Shown: positions 50,770-60,264, counted from the stretch's first letter. The stretch is DNA of 64,000 bases from Myroides oncorhynchi (GCF_020905415.1 NZ_JAJJMP010000001.1:3731501-3795500); one strand, 5' to 3'. Notes: generated from the sequence alone by a model not told the origin. Program-made: numbers and translations.

Positions 50770-53700
50770 CTACTTAAATATTACAGTCTCTACGACCTCT
50801 TTACTCTTGCGTTCTTTTAGGATAATAGTCTTTCTGATTACTTCCTGTTTAGGAGTACCGAAGTATTTATATACCTCGATGTACGCCTTAGCTGCTGACT
50901 TGGTTCTCATACCACTCTCTGCAAAATAGTTCAGAGCGATCTCATACTTCCCTTCTTTCGCTTTTGGCATAATGTACATCTCTGGTCCGAAACCTCTAGT
51001 TACATCCACAGATAGTTTACCACCAAGCTTGGTTGTCTTATTACTATAATTACACTCTTCATTTGATGGTTCTTTTATATGAAGATCTAAGTCTGTACTA
51101 TCTATATTCCAATACGTAAGCACAACTAAATCACTGTTATAATTAGCCCCATAGTATGAAGCATAGTCTTTCTTAGCTGTTGCCTCGAGCTGTTGCATAA
51201 ACATCTTCTCTTTGACAGACCAAGACTCTTTATTCTTGTTTTGTTTTTCTAAGAATGCATTGGCAAATAATCCGTTTATCGCTCTTATACTACCGTAATT
51301 ATCCGTTTTGAACCGTTTAGAAGCACTGATATAGTAGAACACCGCTGCTAGTTTAGGGTTGTTATCTTCTAAGGCACGTGCCATATTAAAGTATACTAGT
51401 CTATCGTAAACACGAGTATCTAATATCTTTTGTCCCAAATAATAACTGTCATAACCACTCTGCATATTCAGCGTATGGGTAAGCAAATCTCGCAATACAC
51501 TTACATCACTACCGTTCTTCTCGATAATCGAACTCATTAACTTCAGCGCATCTGCCTCAGACTGTGTCTTAGCACGCTTAGCTGCTAATACTTGTAGCGC
51601 ATCAAAGGTCATCTCTTCACTAGCTAATAAGTTTATTTCCTCTTTCGTTTGACTTTTCTTTTCCCATACTTTAAACACATTCGAAGTAGGGTTAATAGCG
51701 AAGTCTTGGTCTTTCATTTCTTTGATATAGTTATCTAAAATATCATCGTTACTCTCTAAAATACTTTGTTTTCTCAATAGGGTAATCCAATTCTCAAATG
51801 CTTTCTTCGCAGTCAATGGATCAATAGAAATAAACTCTTTTAGCAGTTCTGTTACAGTAAAGTCCTTCACAAACTTCTCTGCTGTATCAAAGCTCTTCGC
51901 CTTATATCTGTCATAATCAGCTTGAGTCTCTAACATCAAGAACGAAGTAAAGTTACTCGCTACACTGTAGTAAATAGAGTAATCTACAATAGCGGTCTTT
52001 AGCTGCTCGCCGATCAAATCTAACTGCGTCAATGCTATCTTACCATACATACGAGACGCTAAGTCTGAAGTAACTTTCTTCTCTGGTTTAAACTCAAATA
52101 TTTTAGTACCTGCCGCACCTGAACTTGCTTTAATCTGAATAGGCTTATCTAGTGTACCTCTTGCTGCAAGTTGGATGATTTGCCCATCGTATAACTGTGT
52201 AACTCCTCCTGCTAACAAGATATCCTTAGCTGATTCACTTAACACACTCTCTACCTTCCACGTTTTATATCTAAATGCCTTCGCGCTCTCTAACATCTGA
52301 GCCTCACTATTGGCTATAAACGAACTCGCTCCTGTATACCCGCTCAAGTAATCTAATAGCTCTGTATTAGTACCCGACATTCCGGTTTTATATGTATATA
52401 TCTTATCTCCTTTATAAATCATATTAGTCAATAAATCACGAGAACTTACTCCCCAGTTTAAGTCTCCATCACTTAATAAGAAGATACTCTTATGCTTGTT
52501 TTGTGCTAACCACTTTGGTGCAGAAGCTTCTTTTAAAGCTCTTCCTAAGTCAGTAGCTCCCTCTAAAGAGAGGTTATTCATATAACTTAATAAATCTTGT
52601 CTATTCTTAGCTGTATTACTGATAAATTGCTCTTGATACCACTTAGTACCTAAATTGAAATTAACTACCGCAAAACGCTCTATAACGCCTTCATTCTGTG
52701 TAAGTATCTCATTAACTAGGTTAACCCATATCCCAAATAACGTAGGGTTAGAACTCAGTGATGTATCTAGCATAAACACGGCATCTTTAGCTATGGTGTT
52801 ATCTATCTCACGAGGCAAGTTAATACGCATCGTACCCGCTATGTAATTCTCCGCTTCATTACTCTGAACAAGCGCAATAGCCGAGGCATTGTTTAGCTTC
52901 ACTTTTACCTCTTTCTCCGTAGGGTTAAAGTAGGTTAAGTATTGTTTATTATTACTTTTCTCTACGATAGCGTCTTTAGACGGCGTAATCACATACTGAC
53001 TATCATCTGCCACAGCTACATCTAGGCGCACCTTACTCTTCGCCTCAGGTAAACTAAGTACAAACTCTCTAAAGTCAACCCCCTCTATCATATCAACATC
53101 ATAACCAACTACGATATGGTGAAGTTGATTACTCTGCAAAGGAAATACTCTACAGCTAAACATATCTGCACCCGACCACTCCATAAGTGCAGGGTCTACT
53201 TTTCTATTTATCGTAGTAAAATAAGCATCCGCAGCAGTTTGTTTCTCTGTTATTTTAGCTTGTTTAGTAGACTTTTGGTCTTCTCTTTTTTGAAGTCCTA
53301 TGTTAGACAAATCGAAGTTGTCTTTTGAATAATCGTGTAACTTAGCTACTGGAGTAACGTCTTTGCCTTGTTTATCTCTATCGAAGACTGTTGTTCCCCC
53401 AAAAGCAAAGTAATAAGGTGAAGCATCCACAGGTAGTTTCAGCTTAAACGTCCCTTCTAAGCCACTACCTTTTGTGTTATAAAAGTACGCATCTATCAGT
53501 ACTCTAATGCGGTTACCATCTATCTGCATTGCTATCTGGGCATCCTCTAATGGTAAGAACTCATTATCCCCTATCTCTAGGCGCATAGAGTTGTCTTTAA
53601 GTGTAGATTTTTTCCAAGTTTCAGTAGAGCCTTCATTTTTTTGTTTTGCTCTATCTCCACTTACTTCTTTATTCCCCCCTCTTCTATCCGCCATTTCTGC

Positions 53701-54159
53701 TCTATCATATCTAACATCTAGCATAGCAGAAGATCCAGGATTTCCATTACCTATCCCCATTGAATAGCTACTTGACTTCGCAGAAGCATCTTTATTATCA
53801 TTTCTACTCTCTCTTCTAGAAGCTCTCTCTGAGTAACTAGTCACCACTACTTCATCTAATTGATCGGTAGAGGCCTCCAAAGTAACATTGTAATAATCTT
53901 TATTTTTCTCTATTTTCACTTCCTTGTCTTTCATTCCTATAAAAGAAACGATAATAGAAGTATTCTTTGCATCACTAACAGTAATGGTAAACTTTCCTTC
54001 AAGGTCTGTTTGGACTCCATTATTGGTTCCCTTTTCCATAACAGTAGCACCTGGTAATACTATACCACTTTCCTTTACTATTCCCCTTATAGTTCTAGTC
54101 CCTGCTAGTACTGTCAAACTACAGCATAGTAACATAAATAAGCAAATAATCTTTTTCAT
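50770..54159 (-). CDS. VIT/von Willebrand A domain protein with carboxypeptidase-regulatory-like domain, paralog 2
   Basis: 1129 residues from ATG 54159 (MKKIICLFMLLCCSLTVLAG, signal peptide); an upstream ATG at 54219 would bury the signal behind 20 residues. Domains: carboxypeptidase-regulatory-like fold (about 20-100; IRGIVKESGIVLPGATVMEKG), a low-complexity linker, VIT-like domain (about 195-420), von Willebrand A (about 460-630; DTSLS, GATDLG, LLSDGD), a helical region, and a C-terminal DUF2135-like domain (STDLDLHIKEPSNEEC...GPEMYIMPKAKEGKYEIALNYF). It is a paralog of 42516-45509, from which it differs by the extra N-terminal domain in place of a lipobox. The role is unknown; the regulatory-like domain is typical of outer-membrane-associated Bacteroidetes proteins. 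Confidence 0.85.
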   Translation of the reverse strand: MKKIICLFMLLCCSLTVLAGTRTIRGIVKESGIVLPGATVMEKGTNNGVQTDLEGKFTITVSDAKNTSIIVSFIGMKDKEVKIEKNKDYYNVTLEASTDQLDEVVVTSYSERASRRESRNDNKDASAKSSSYSMGIGNGNPGSSAMLDVRYDRAEMADRRGGNKEVSGDRAKQKNEGSTETWKKSTLKDNSMRLEIGDNEFLPLEDAQIAMQIDGNRIRVLIDAYFYNTKGSGLEGTFKLKLPVDASPYYFAFGGTTVFDRDKQGKDVTPVAKLHDYSKDNFDLSNIGLQKREDQKSTKQAKITEKQTAADAYFTTINRKVDPALMEWSGADMFSCRVFPLQSNQLHHIVVGYDVDMIEGVDFREFVLSLPEAKSKVRLDVAVADDSQYVITPSKDAIVEKSNNKQYLTYFNPTEKEVKVKLNNASAIALVQSNEAENYIAGTMRINLPREIDNTIAKDAVFMLDTSLSSNPTLFGIWVNLVNEILTQNEGVIERFAVVNFNLGTKWYQEQFISNTAKNRQDLLSYMNNLSLEGATDLGRALKEASAPKWLAQNKHKSIFLLSDGDLNWGVSSRDLLTNMIYKGDKIYTYKTGMSGTNTELLDYLSGYTGASSFIANSEAQMLESAKAFRYKTWKVESVLSESAKDILLAGGVTQLYDGQIIQLAARGTLDKPIQIKASSGAAGTKIFEFKPEKKVTSDLASRMYGKIALTQLDLIGEQLKTAIVDYSIYYSVASNFTSFLMLETQADYDRYKAKSFDTAEKFVKDFTVTELLKEFISIDPLTAKKAFENWITLLRKQSILESNDDILDNYIKEMKDQDFAINPTSNVFKVWEKKSQTKEEINLLASEEMTFDALQVLAAKRAKTQSEADALKLMSSIIEKNGSDVSVLRDLLTHTLNMQSGYDSYYLGQKILDTRVYDRLVYFNMARALEDNNPKLAAVFYYISASKRFKTDNYGSIRAINGLFANAFLEKQNKNKESWSVKEKMFMQQLEATAKKDYASYYGANYNSDLVVLTYWNIDSTDLDLHIKEPSNEECNYSNKTTKLGGKLSVDVTRGFGPEMYIMPKAKEGKYEIALNYFAESGMRTKSAAKAYIEVYKYFGTPKQEVIRKTIILKERKSKEVVETVIFK

Positions 54160-54246
54160 AGTGAGCGTATTATTTATATATTCATTAAATTTAACACATA
54201 TTAAACGATAATAACGCAATAATCACATATTATTGTTATACTCCAC

Positions 54247-54275
54247 AAAAAAAGCCCATCTAAAATTAGATGAGC
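54247..54275 (-). terminator. Rho-independent terminator of the HAD phosphatase gene
   Basis: On the minus strand GCTCATCTAA and TTAGATGGGC form a 10-bp stem (one G-U) with a 2-base minimal loop, followed by TTTTTTTG. It lies about 20 bases beyond the stop at 54297. Confidence 0.82.
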
Positions 54276-54296
54276 ATATATAACTAAAAGTGAATA

Positions 54297-55004
54297 CTAT
54301 CTATATTCTGGGTTTAGATAATCCACTACTTCTTTTATGTTTTCTATTTTTCTAAATTTAGGATAAGGAAGTTCTGTTTCTACTACTTCGTGTGCCCAAG
54401 TCACGTGAAATGGTATGTGTAATGCAGATCCTCCTAACTCTAACACAGGTATAATATCTGACTTAACCGAATTACCCACCATTAAGAACTCCTTGGGAGT
54501 AGATGACAATTTAAACAATAGCTTAGCATAATCTACCATCTGCTTATCACTCATCACTTCTACATGATCAAAATACTGTGATAAGCTAGAGTTACTCAAC
54601 TTGCGCTCTTGATCTAGTAAGTCCCCTTTAGTAGCTAAGACTAACTTATATTTGCCATCTAGTTCCGCTAGTGTTTCTTCCACTCCGTCTAATAGCGTGA
54701 TTGGTTTATCTATTAAGTTATGTCCTAAGGCTAATATATTACGTACTAGCACATCATCCATGCGATTACCTGTGATTTGAGTACCTGTCTCTAGCATACT
54801 CAATAAAAAGCTCTTCGCTCCAAATCCATAGCGATCAAGGTTTCTCATCTCTGTCTCAAACAATACTTTAGATACCTGCTTCGCTGGCAGATAATCTTTT
54901 AACAACACACAGAATGCTTGCTCCGTCTCTTGATAATATATCTCGTTATTCCACAGGGTATCATCAGCATCAAATGCAATTACTTTTATGTTTTTACTCA
55001 TCAT
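54297..55004 (-). CDS. HAD-superfamily phosphatase (YjjG-like)
   Basis: A 235-residue cytosolic HAD hydrolase. Motif I FDADDTLW (catalytic Asp and general acid), motif II LVLATKGD, the Lys in the MSDKQ region, and motif IV VGNSVKSDIIPVLELGG are all present. A helical cap lies between motifs I and II. Its closest functional relatives are nucleotidase-type HADs (YjjG/YfnB), but the substrate cannot be set from the sequence. Start at ATG 55004, with a second ATG one codon later. It is monocistronic with its own terminator. Confidence 0.85.
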   Translation of the reverse strand: MMSKNIKVIAFDADDTLWNNEIYYQETEQAFCVLLKDYLPAKQVSKVLFETEMRNLDRYGFGAKSFLLSMLETGTQITGNRMDDVLVRNILALGHNLIDKPITLLDGVEETLAELDGKYKLVLATKGDLLDQERKLSNSSLSQYFDHVEVMSDKQMVDYAKLLFKLSSTPKEFLMVGNSVKSDIIPVLELGGSALHIPFHVTWAHEVVETELPYPKFRKIENIKEVVDYLNPEYR

Positions 55005-55069
55005 TTCTATTTATTGTGTAGTCAAATATAATGGTCAATATACAGCTTTAAAAAGACATTTGTCTTTAA

Positions 55070-55220
55070 CCTAAAATCAGCGATAGGCAGATAAACGAAA
55101 AGTAATTATACAAGATAGATCTAAATTAGCGATTTAAGCATACTAAAGTATGGTTATAGAACTAATGAAAGAGCTAGGAAGTAGAATTACTTTGTAGTAT
55201 TTGGCTAGTGCTGATTTGGG
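55070..55220. repeat. Structured dispersed repeat, copy 2 (151 bp)
   Basis: Ends CCTAAAATCAGC and GCTGATTTGGG pair imperfectly. Internal stems are AAAGTAATT/AATTACTTT and the hairpin CATACTAAAGTATG. By eye most of its central 110 bases are identical to copy 3. Confidence 0.82.
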
Positions 55221-55311
55221 AATAACCACCTACAATAACCTGAACACTTATCTTTCCTTCTTGATTCTGATAGAATGTAAAGTTCGAAACTACACTCTCT
55301 TCTTTTTTCAT
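55174..55311 (-). pseudogene. Truncated N-terminal fragment, possibly RhuM-like
   Basis: ATG at 55311 opens a 45-codon frame, MKKEESVVSNFTFYQNQEGK continuing ISVQVIVGG, which resembles the start of RhuM-family proteins, where a segment of the type FYxTxxGKxxVxV precedes the ETVWLTQ motif. The frame runs into the structured repeat after about 30 codons and stops there. This looks like a gene start cut off at the repeat boundary. The RhuM link is tentative, although an intact RhuM gene lies at 58058-59104. Confidence 0.4.
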
Positions 55312-55533
55312 CGCTTTTATCTTTTAAATAACAATTAGTCAACTCCTTATAATTCCTATTCTTTAACTTGTGCAAAAATTGCACAGGTTAATTTCTCTTC
55401 TATTTCCTGATCAATTTGCAATTTGCTCTAATCTCCTAAAACTCTTTGGTTAGATACTGTTCTAAATAATAGCAAAATAGATTAATGTATAGTAGCCTTT
55501 TAAGTATTTATCAAGCTCCCCTTATCTAGGCAT

Positions 55534-55917
55534 TCAAAATACATTCTTATAACTTTGTTCATCCTCATCTTTCATGTGCTCAATGATGATAATCAACTGC
55601 TCTATCTTTTCTAATAAGCAATCAACAACTTCAATATTTAAAAACTCTAAATCCCTACATAAAATCAAATAGTACCTAACAACTGCACAACTTGAATTAG
55701 CTTCACATAAACACGAATAGCTTTCGTGATAACCATCCTTATCGGTAGAAAACTCTATCCATAACGGAATTTGTATCGCTCTCTCTAATATGGAAGTTCC
55801 TAAATCTAAATAAGGCGAATCAGCTGATTCTATCTTAACCTCCTTATAAATAGAGGTTATTAAATTCATTGCCTCTTTCCAAACTTCTAAATATTGGTAT
55901 GCTTTTCTTTGTATCAT
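55534..55917 (-). CDS. Four-helix-bundle protein (23S rRNA intervening-sequence family)
   Basis: A 127-residue protein of four amphipathic helices. The N-terminus YQYLEVWKEAMNLITSIYKEV matches the characteristic xxxLxVWxxAxxLxxxIY pattern of the family, and SILERAIQIPLWIEFSTDKD corresponds to its second helix. Proteins of this family were first noted within 23S rRNA intervening sequences but are mostly free-standing in Bacteroidetes; the function is unknown. There is no rRNA gene here. It has several cysteines in the third helix (CLCEANSSCAVV). Monocistronic. Confidence 0.8.
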   Translation of the reverse strand: MIQRKAYQYLEVWKEAMNLITSIYKEVKIESADSPYLDLGTSILERAIQIPLWIEFSTDKDGYHESYSCLCEANSSCAVVRYYLILCRDLEFLNIEVVDCLLEKIEQLIIIIEHMKDEDEQSYKNVF

Positions 55918-56025
55918 AATGAATAGTTTTAATTCAACTATATTATCTCAAGAACAACACCAAAACAACCTTTTAGATTTGAACAAATTGTAAACTGAAT
56001 ATTATATACCCCCCTACAACCAACA

Positions 56026-56055
56026 AGAAAAGCCCTTCATATAATGGGCTTTTCT
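56026..56055. terminator. Bidirectional terminator downstream of the quinone reductase
   Basis: AGAAAAGCCC and GGGCTTTTCT form a perfect 10-bp stem with a 10-base loop, 20 bases beyond the stop codon at 56075. Confidence 0.85.
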
Positions 56056-56074
56056 ATATATCTTCAACAAATAA

Positions 56075-57052
56075 TTACTCTGTCAGGATTACTAATCGCT
56101 GTCTACTAGATAGCGGTTTATCCCAAACCTCACTAATCTGTTGCCAATTATAACTTACTGTATCTATACGCAACCCGCCTTTCGCTGCAAGGTCAAATGC
56201 CTCAGGTAGTAATTCTTTAAAGAAGCGCATCACCTCCTCATCTGTCCAGCTGCCTATCCCTGAGCCTAGTAACATAATATCTGTACCTCTTAAAATAGAA
56301 GAAGACAGTTCCATCATATCTCCTGACATTGCACCTACATTGACAAAACGAGTTCTGTGTTGATACTTCCCTTTACCCTTAAGTGCTGTTAGGATACACG
56401 ATGCACTCTCTCCCCATAGATAGTCTATCACCACATCTATAGGCGTAGCTTGATGTAGCTGATTAAAGATTTCTATTAGATTATCTTTCTCTTGACTAAG
56501 TACTATAGTCTCGTCCGCTCCGAGCTCCTTTAAATAAGCTAGAGCATCAGTATTTCGACCTGTAGCGATTACTTTACTCGCGCCATAATACTTAGCCATC
56601 TGTACTGCTACTTGCCCTGTTACTCCTGTTGCGCCATTGATTAACACAACATCCCCTTGCTTTAATTTGCCTCTTAATAACATCGCAATCACTGATCCCA
56701 TTAAGGCATTTGGAAGTGCTGATACCATAGCCAAGTCCATTCCTTTAGGCAAAGCGACTACTTGTGCTTTGTTAACCACAGCGTACTCACCTAACATTCC
56801 GTGAAGTCCGAAGCCATACACTAAACGGCCATCTGCTAGCTCACCTACCCCATCTGTACCAATGACAAAAGGTGAAAAAGGCTTACTACTTACAGAGTAA
56901 TGTATACCACTAGCGATAGCCCTATCTAAGTTCTTAATAGATACAGCTTTAACCTTCATTAAAATTTCTTGTGATGAACCGACTTCCACTTGTTTAAAGT
57001 CGGATGTAAATACGGGTGTTGCTCCTTTTTCTTTGACAATAACTGCTTTCAT
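56075..57052 (-). CDS. Quinone reductase-like zinc-independent MDR oxidoreductase
   Basis: A 325-residue medium-chain dehydrogenase/reductase. GroES-like N-terminal half (1-120), then the Rossmann domain with the nucleotide motif VLINGATGVTGQVAVQMA (about 140-157) and KVIATGRN for NADPH. The structural and catalytic zinc cysteines of alcohol dehydrogenases are absent, as in quinone oxidoreductases. It likely reduces a small carbonyl or quinone with NADPH. It follows a Crp-like regulator by 70 bases in the same direction, suggesting the regulator and enzyme are expressed together. Confidence 0.85.
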   Translation of the reverse strand: MKAVIVKEKGATPVFTSDFKQVEVGSSQEILMKVKAVSIKNLDRAIASGIHYSVSSKPFSPFVIGTDGVGELADGRLVYGFGLHGMLGEYAVVNKAQVVALPKGMDLAMVSALPNALMGSVIAMLLRGKLKQGDVVLINGATGVTGQVAVQMAKYYGASKVIATGRNTDALAYLKELGADETIVLSQEKDNLIEIFNQLHQATPIDVVIDYLWGESASCILTALKGKGKYQHRTRFVNVGAMSGDMMELSSSILRGTDIMLLGSGIGSWTDEEVMRFFKELLPEAFDLAAKGGLRIDTVSYNWQQISEVWDKPLSSRQRLVILTE

Positions 57053-57122
57053 ATCTCATTCTATTTATAGAGATAAAAGTATGGTAAGACAGGTGGCTAT
57101 AACGATAACATTTGTTATCAAA

Positions 57123-57695
57123 TCAAGACTTGAGTAGTCTACTTTTAATACGGCTCAAGTGAACCTTAGAGATACCTAAATAAGAAGCAATGTAATGCTG
57201 AGGAATACGTCTGATAAGTTCAGGGCGAGTCTCATAAAGCTTTAAATAACGCTGCTCAGGCGTAGCGTTCACAAAAGACAGACTGTGAGCGACATAGTCA
57301 AAAGTACGTTGGAAGATCACATCGATAAACAAATCTCTGTATTCTCTCTCTACTAAAGCCTCTTCTAACAAGGGCTTTATATCACTCTTATCCGCTACCC
57401 AAACCTCGGTAGTCTCTATCGTATCAAGGGTAAACCGACTTGGCACACCCTTCCATAAACTCTCTATAGACGATACCATACTGTTCTCTAAGAAGAACTG
57501 AAACGTAACCTCTTGTCCATCTTTATTAATCCAAGCACGCATACAGCCTTTCTCTACCCAGAATACCTTATTAGCCACCTCACCCTCTTCTAACAACACT
57601 GTTTTAGCAGCATAAGTTTCCTTTCTAAAATAAGGCTTATAGGTATTGATAAACTCCTGACTGATTAAAGAATCTCTATCTACTTGTTCGAACAT
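57123..57695 (-). CDS. Crp/Fnr-family regulator
   Basis: A 190-residue regulator with an N-terminal cyclic-nucleotide-binding-like domain (about 15-120) and a C-terminal helix-turn-helix (PQHYIASYLGISKVHLSRIKSRL, about 165-188). No Fe-S cysteine cluster is visible. This small Crp-like type is common in Bacteroidetes, frequently beside oxidoreductases; ligand unknown. It is upstream of the quinone reductase gene, probably controlling it. It is not closely related to the nos-linked Crp regulator at 13593-14186. Confidence 0.88.
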   Translation of the reverse strand: MFEQVDRDSLISQEFINTYKPYFRKETYAAKTVLLEEGEVANKVFWVEKGCMRAWINKDGQEVTFQFFLENSMVSSIESLWKGVPSRFTLDTIETTEVWVADKSDIKPLLEEALVEREYRDLFIDVIFQRTFDYVAHSLSFVNATPEQRYLKLYETRPELIRRIPQHYIASYLGISKVHLSRIKSRLLKS

Positions 57696-58057
57696 AGGGG
57701 TTTGTGTTTTATGACTTATATTTTTAAAAGACTAAGGTAGGGATTTAACGTAGTCAACAAAAGGACTAGTACTTTAATTTAGTACTGCTTTGCGAAATTT
57801 CCTAATTTTGTAGTTAGTAAGAGCAAATCAGTAGGGGAGAATTGCAATCCCCCATACTAACCACCTGTTCCACAAAAATTCTTAATAATATCTTTCATCC
57901 CAAAATGAATCAAATAGCACATATCATTTTCTCTATCGTTTAAATCTAGGTATTCTTAAGACTGTTTAAATCTAGGTATTCTTAAGACTGTTTACATGGA
58001 AAACACAGTAAATATATTATCTCATCAGTATATTTGATATTTGACTGTATATATGAT
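57696..58057. other. Intergenic region with a 26-bp tandem duplication
   Basis: No gene. It contains a short palindromic stretch GGGGAGAATTGCAATCCCCC (57834-57853) and two adjacent copies of a 26-bp unit at 57938-57989. Confidence 0.55.
57938..57989. repeat. 26-bp unit tandemly duplicated
   Basis: GTTTAAATCTAGGTATTC...AAGACT occurs twice without change at 57938-57963 and 57964-57989, with a short partial third start. Confidence 0.85.
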
Positions 58058-59086
58058 TTATTCAGGCAAAAGTTGATCCTTAATAATCTTATCAAAATCA
58101 CTTTCAAACAATCTATCTTGCACAATTCTATATTTCTCAAACTCACTTTCAGCATGAGCTTTAGCTATTTCAGCAGTTACTTTACCTGCATTCTGCAACA
58201 CCTCTCTGTCTGTGGCTTCTATAAACCTATTTAAACGACTTTCCCAATCTTCCATAGTTAGTGGTATTTGTCTAATAGCCATATCCTCAGCTATATCCAA
58301 ATAAGCCGATACCAAACGTTGTAATTGTTGCATTTCACTTTCTGACAAATAATTCTTAGCAACACTAACATCGAACTTCTGTATTTTACCTTTGGGTGCA
58401 TCCTTCCAAGTATTTAGCCCCATATTATCCTTTTGATGATTAGCTCTGCTTACTATTATTTCAGCCGCAGTTTGACCATGTATCGCCCAATGTAATTTAT
58501 TTTGAACAGTAGCAAAAAAGCGTTTTGTAGCTTGTGCAGTAACATCATAATCTATGGCAGTTATATAAATATCTGTAATCTTTTGATAGAATTTTCGTTC
58601 ACTCAATCGAATTTCTCGAATTCGTTGAAGTTGTTCTTCAAAGTATTTTTTACCCAGAATAGTTCCGTCGTTTTTTAACCGTTCATCATCCATAGCAAAA
58701 CCTTTGATTGTAAACTCTTCAACGATTTGCGTTGCCCATTTTCGAAATTGCACTGCTCGTTCAGAATTCACCTTGTAACCAACAGCAATTATAGTAGTAA
58801 GATTATAATGCTTAGTATTATACGTTTTACCATCTTTTGCAGTTATTCGAAAATTTCGAATAACTGAATCTTCTTCTAACTCACTGTCAGAAAATATTTT
58901 CTTAAGATGATAATTCACCGTATGTGTCTCAACATTGTAGAGAGTTCCCATCATTTTCTGTGTTAACCAAATCGTTTCATTTGCATAGATAGCGTCAACC
59001 CCTCCTTCTCCTGTTGCTGCAATAAACGTTAAATACTCTGCTGAAGAAGAGCGAACTAATAATTTTTTATTGGTAGTATCTTTCAT
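58058..59086 (-). CDS. rhuM: RhuM-family virulence-associated protein
   Basis: 342 residues from ATG 59086 (MKDTTNKKLLV); an ATG at 59104 would add six more. Typical RhuM features: DAIYANETIWLTQKMMGTLYNVETHTVNYHLKK, EDSVIRNFRITAKDGKTYNTKHYNLTTIIAVGYKVNSERAVQFRKWA, and the C-terminal Fic-like/DUF region with LSERKFYQKITDIY. RhuM was named from a Salmonella pathogenicity island, but the family is widespread and its function is unknown; the N-terminus looks like a KilA-N/Bro-type DNA-binding fold. Usually part of accessory DNA. No partner gene nearby. Confidence 0.88.
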   Translation of the reverse strand: MKDTTNKKLLVRSSSAEYLTFIAATGEGGVDAIYANETIWLTQKMMGTLYNVETHTVNYHLKKIFSDSELEEDSVIRNFRITAKDGKTYNTKHYNLTTIIAVGYKVNSERAVQFRKWATQIVEEFTIKGFAMDDERLKNDGTILGKKYFEEQLQRIREIRLSERKFYQKITDIYITAIDYDVTAQATKRFFATVQNKLHWAIHGQTAAEIIVSRANHQKDNMGLNTWKDAPKGKIQKFDVSVAKNYLSESEMQQLQRLVSAYLDIAEDMAIRQIPLTMEDWESRLNRFIEATDREVLQNAGKVTAEIAKAHAESEFEKYRIVQDRLFESDFDKIIKDQLLPE

Positions 59087-59104
59087 TTTATATATTGTTT
59101 TCAA

Positions 59105-59604
59105 TCAATATCTTTAGGTAAAACATCTCCTATTTTGGCCGAAGGTACCACTACTCCGCTCTGCGAATTTTCGTGACTTTGTAGCTATCTAAAATAACAA
59201 AAGGGCTTTTGTTATATATACTTATTTTTTAAAATGTAAAAGTGTTTTACCTTCTTTAATTAACCGATAACCATTACACTTTATCTCTTCTTCATTTGTA
59301 TTAATAACATTATTGTTCTAGAAGATGGCTAATATAATTAAAAGAAGTGGTACATAGATTAAATAATGATAAACAAACCTAACTTGAAAGTAATACTCAA
59401 AGTTAATATATAACCTCTGGCCTCTACCAACCTTAAATCAATCAACTTTAGAACACATAAAAATCTCATAATCAAGAGGAGCATGATTGTCATACTTCTT
59501 TAAGAGAACTTCATATTTAACCAAGATTACACATTAGCCAAATACTGCAAAGCAATTCTACTTCATAGTTCTTTCATTAGATTTAAAACCATATTATAGT
59601 ATGC
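59105..59604. other. Intergenic region upstream of RhuM
   Basis: About 500 bases with no gene that I can support. It contains a perfect 9-bp inverted repeat ATAACAAAA-GGGC-TTTTGTTAT at 59194-59215, which could terminate transcripts from the DUF417 gene or act in the RhuM leader. Confidence 0.5.
59194..59215. terminator. Terminator-like hairpin upstream of RhuM
   Basis: ATAACAAAA and TTTTGTTAT form a perfect 9-bp stem with a GGGC loop. The T-run is short, so the termination role is uncertain. Confidence 0.4.
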
Positions 59605-60264
59605 TTAATCTAATTCAGACCTACGTTGTATACTTACTTTTCGTTTATCTTGTCTATCGTAATCTGAGTTTAATATCCTACGGGCGCTATCACTAGCGAT
59701 GACTAATCCTGTAGCTAACATAATGACATCTTTAAGCACTAAACGGCCTGCTCCAGATAGGTAAGGAAAACCATAGTTAGGTGTTGGAAAATCTCCGCCA
59801 AGATTGGGAACGTATACTTCCAGGGTTGTAATCAAAAAAGTTAAGGTCACAATAGACATTCCCATAGTCAGAATCCCTCCTATAAAGCCTATTTTAGGAT
59901 ACCAAATACCCAATAGAACAAATACTCCTATCGTTATGATAACCAACCCTAGAGCGTAAGAAAACAAGTATGTACCATTAGCAGTGTGCCAATCAATGTT
60001 CTTTTGAACTGTTTTGCCCTCAGGGTTTTTATATTGGGTATAAGCTGCCACTTCTTTTCCATCCGCATCTATTGCCTTTTGATCCGCATTGTGGTAAAAG
60101 AAACTCATAAAGGGACTGTTTATAACAAAAGGCACTATTCCATCTGCCTCATACTGAAAGGCCTTTAACCCTCCTATCCACAACATAACTATAAAGATAC
60201 TAAGGCGTATCAGATGAATTGCTTTGACTTGTAATTGGCTAAAAAACTCTAAATTCTGTTTCAT
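59605..60264 (-). CDS. DUF417 (RclC/YkgB-like) membrane protein
   Basis: A 219-residue protein with four membrane segments (about 18-36, 100-120, 126-150 and 180-198) and the family features LWIGGLKAFQYEADGIVPFVINSPFMSF and GAGRLVLKDVIMLA. DUF417 proteins include RclC of E. coli, part of the reactive-chlorine response controlled by the AraC-type regulator RclR. Here an AraC-type regulator gene lies directly upstream in the same direction (66-base gap), matching that pairing. Its role in oxidant resistance is inferred; the insertion at 55-95 (AIDADGKEVAAYTQYKN) is longer than in E. coli as I recall it. Confidence 0.85.
   Translation of the reverse strand: MKQNLEFFSQLQVKAIHLIRLSIFIVMLWIGGLKAFQYEADGIVPFVINSPFMSFFYHNADQKAIDADGKEVAAYTQYKNPEGKTVQKNIDWHTANGTYLFSYALGLVIITIGVFVLLGIWYPKIGFIGGILTMGMSIVTLTFLITTLEVYVPNLGGDFPTPNYGFPYLSGAGRLVLKDVIMLATGLVIASDSARRILNSDYDRQDKRKVSIQRRSELD

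Larger units (their letters stand above)
55005..55533. other. Region with structured repeat and RhuM-like remnant
   Basis: No intact gene. It contains the structured repeat copy 2 (55070-55220), a 45-codon fragment that ends inside the repeat (55174-55311), and about 220 bases of AT-rich DNA after it. Confidence 0.55.
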
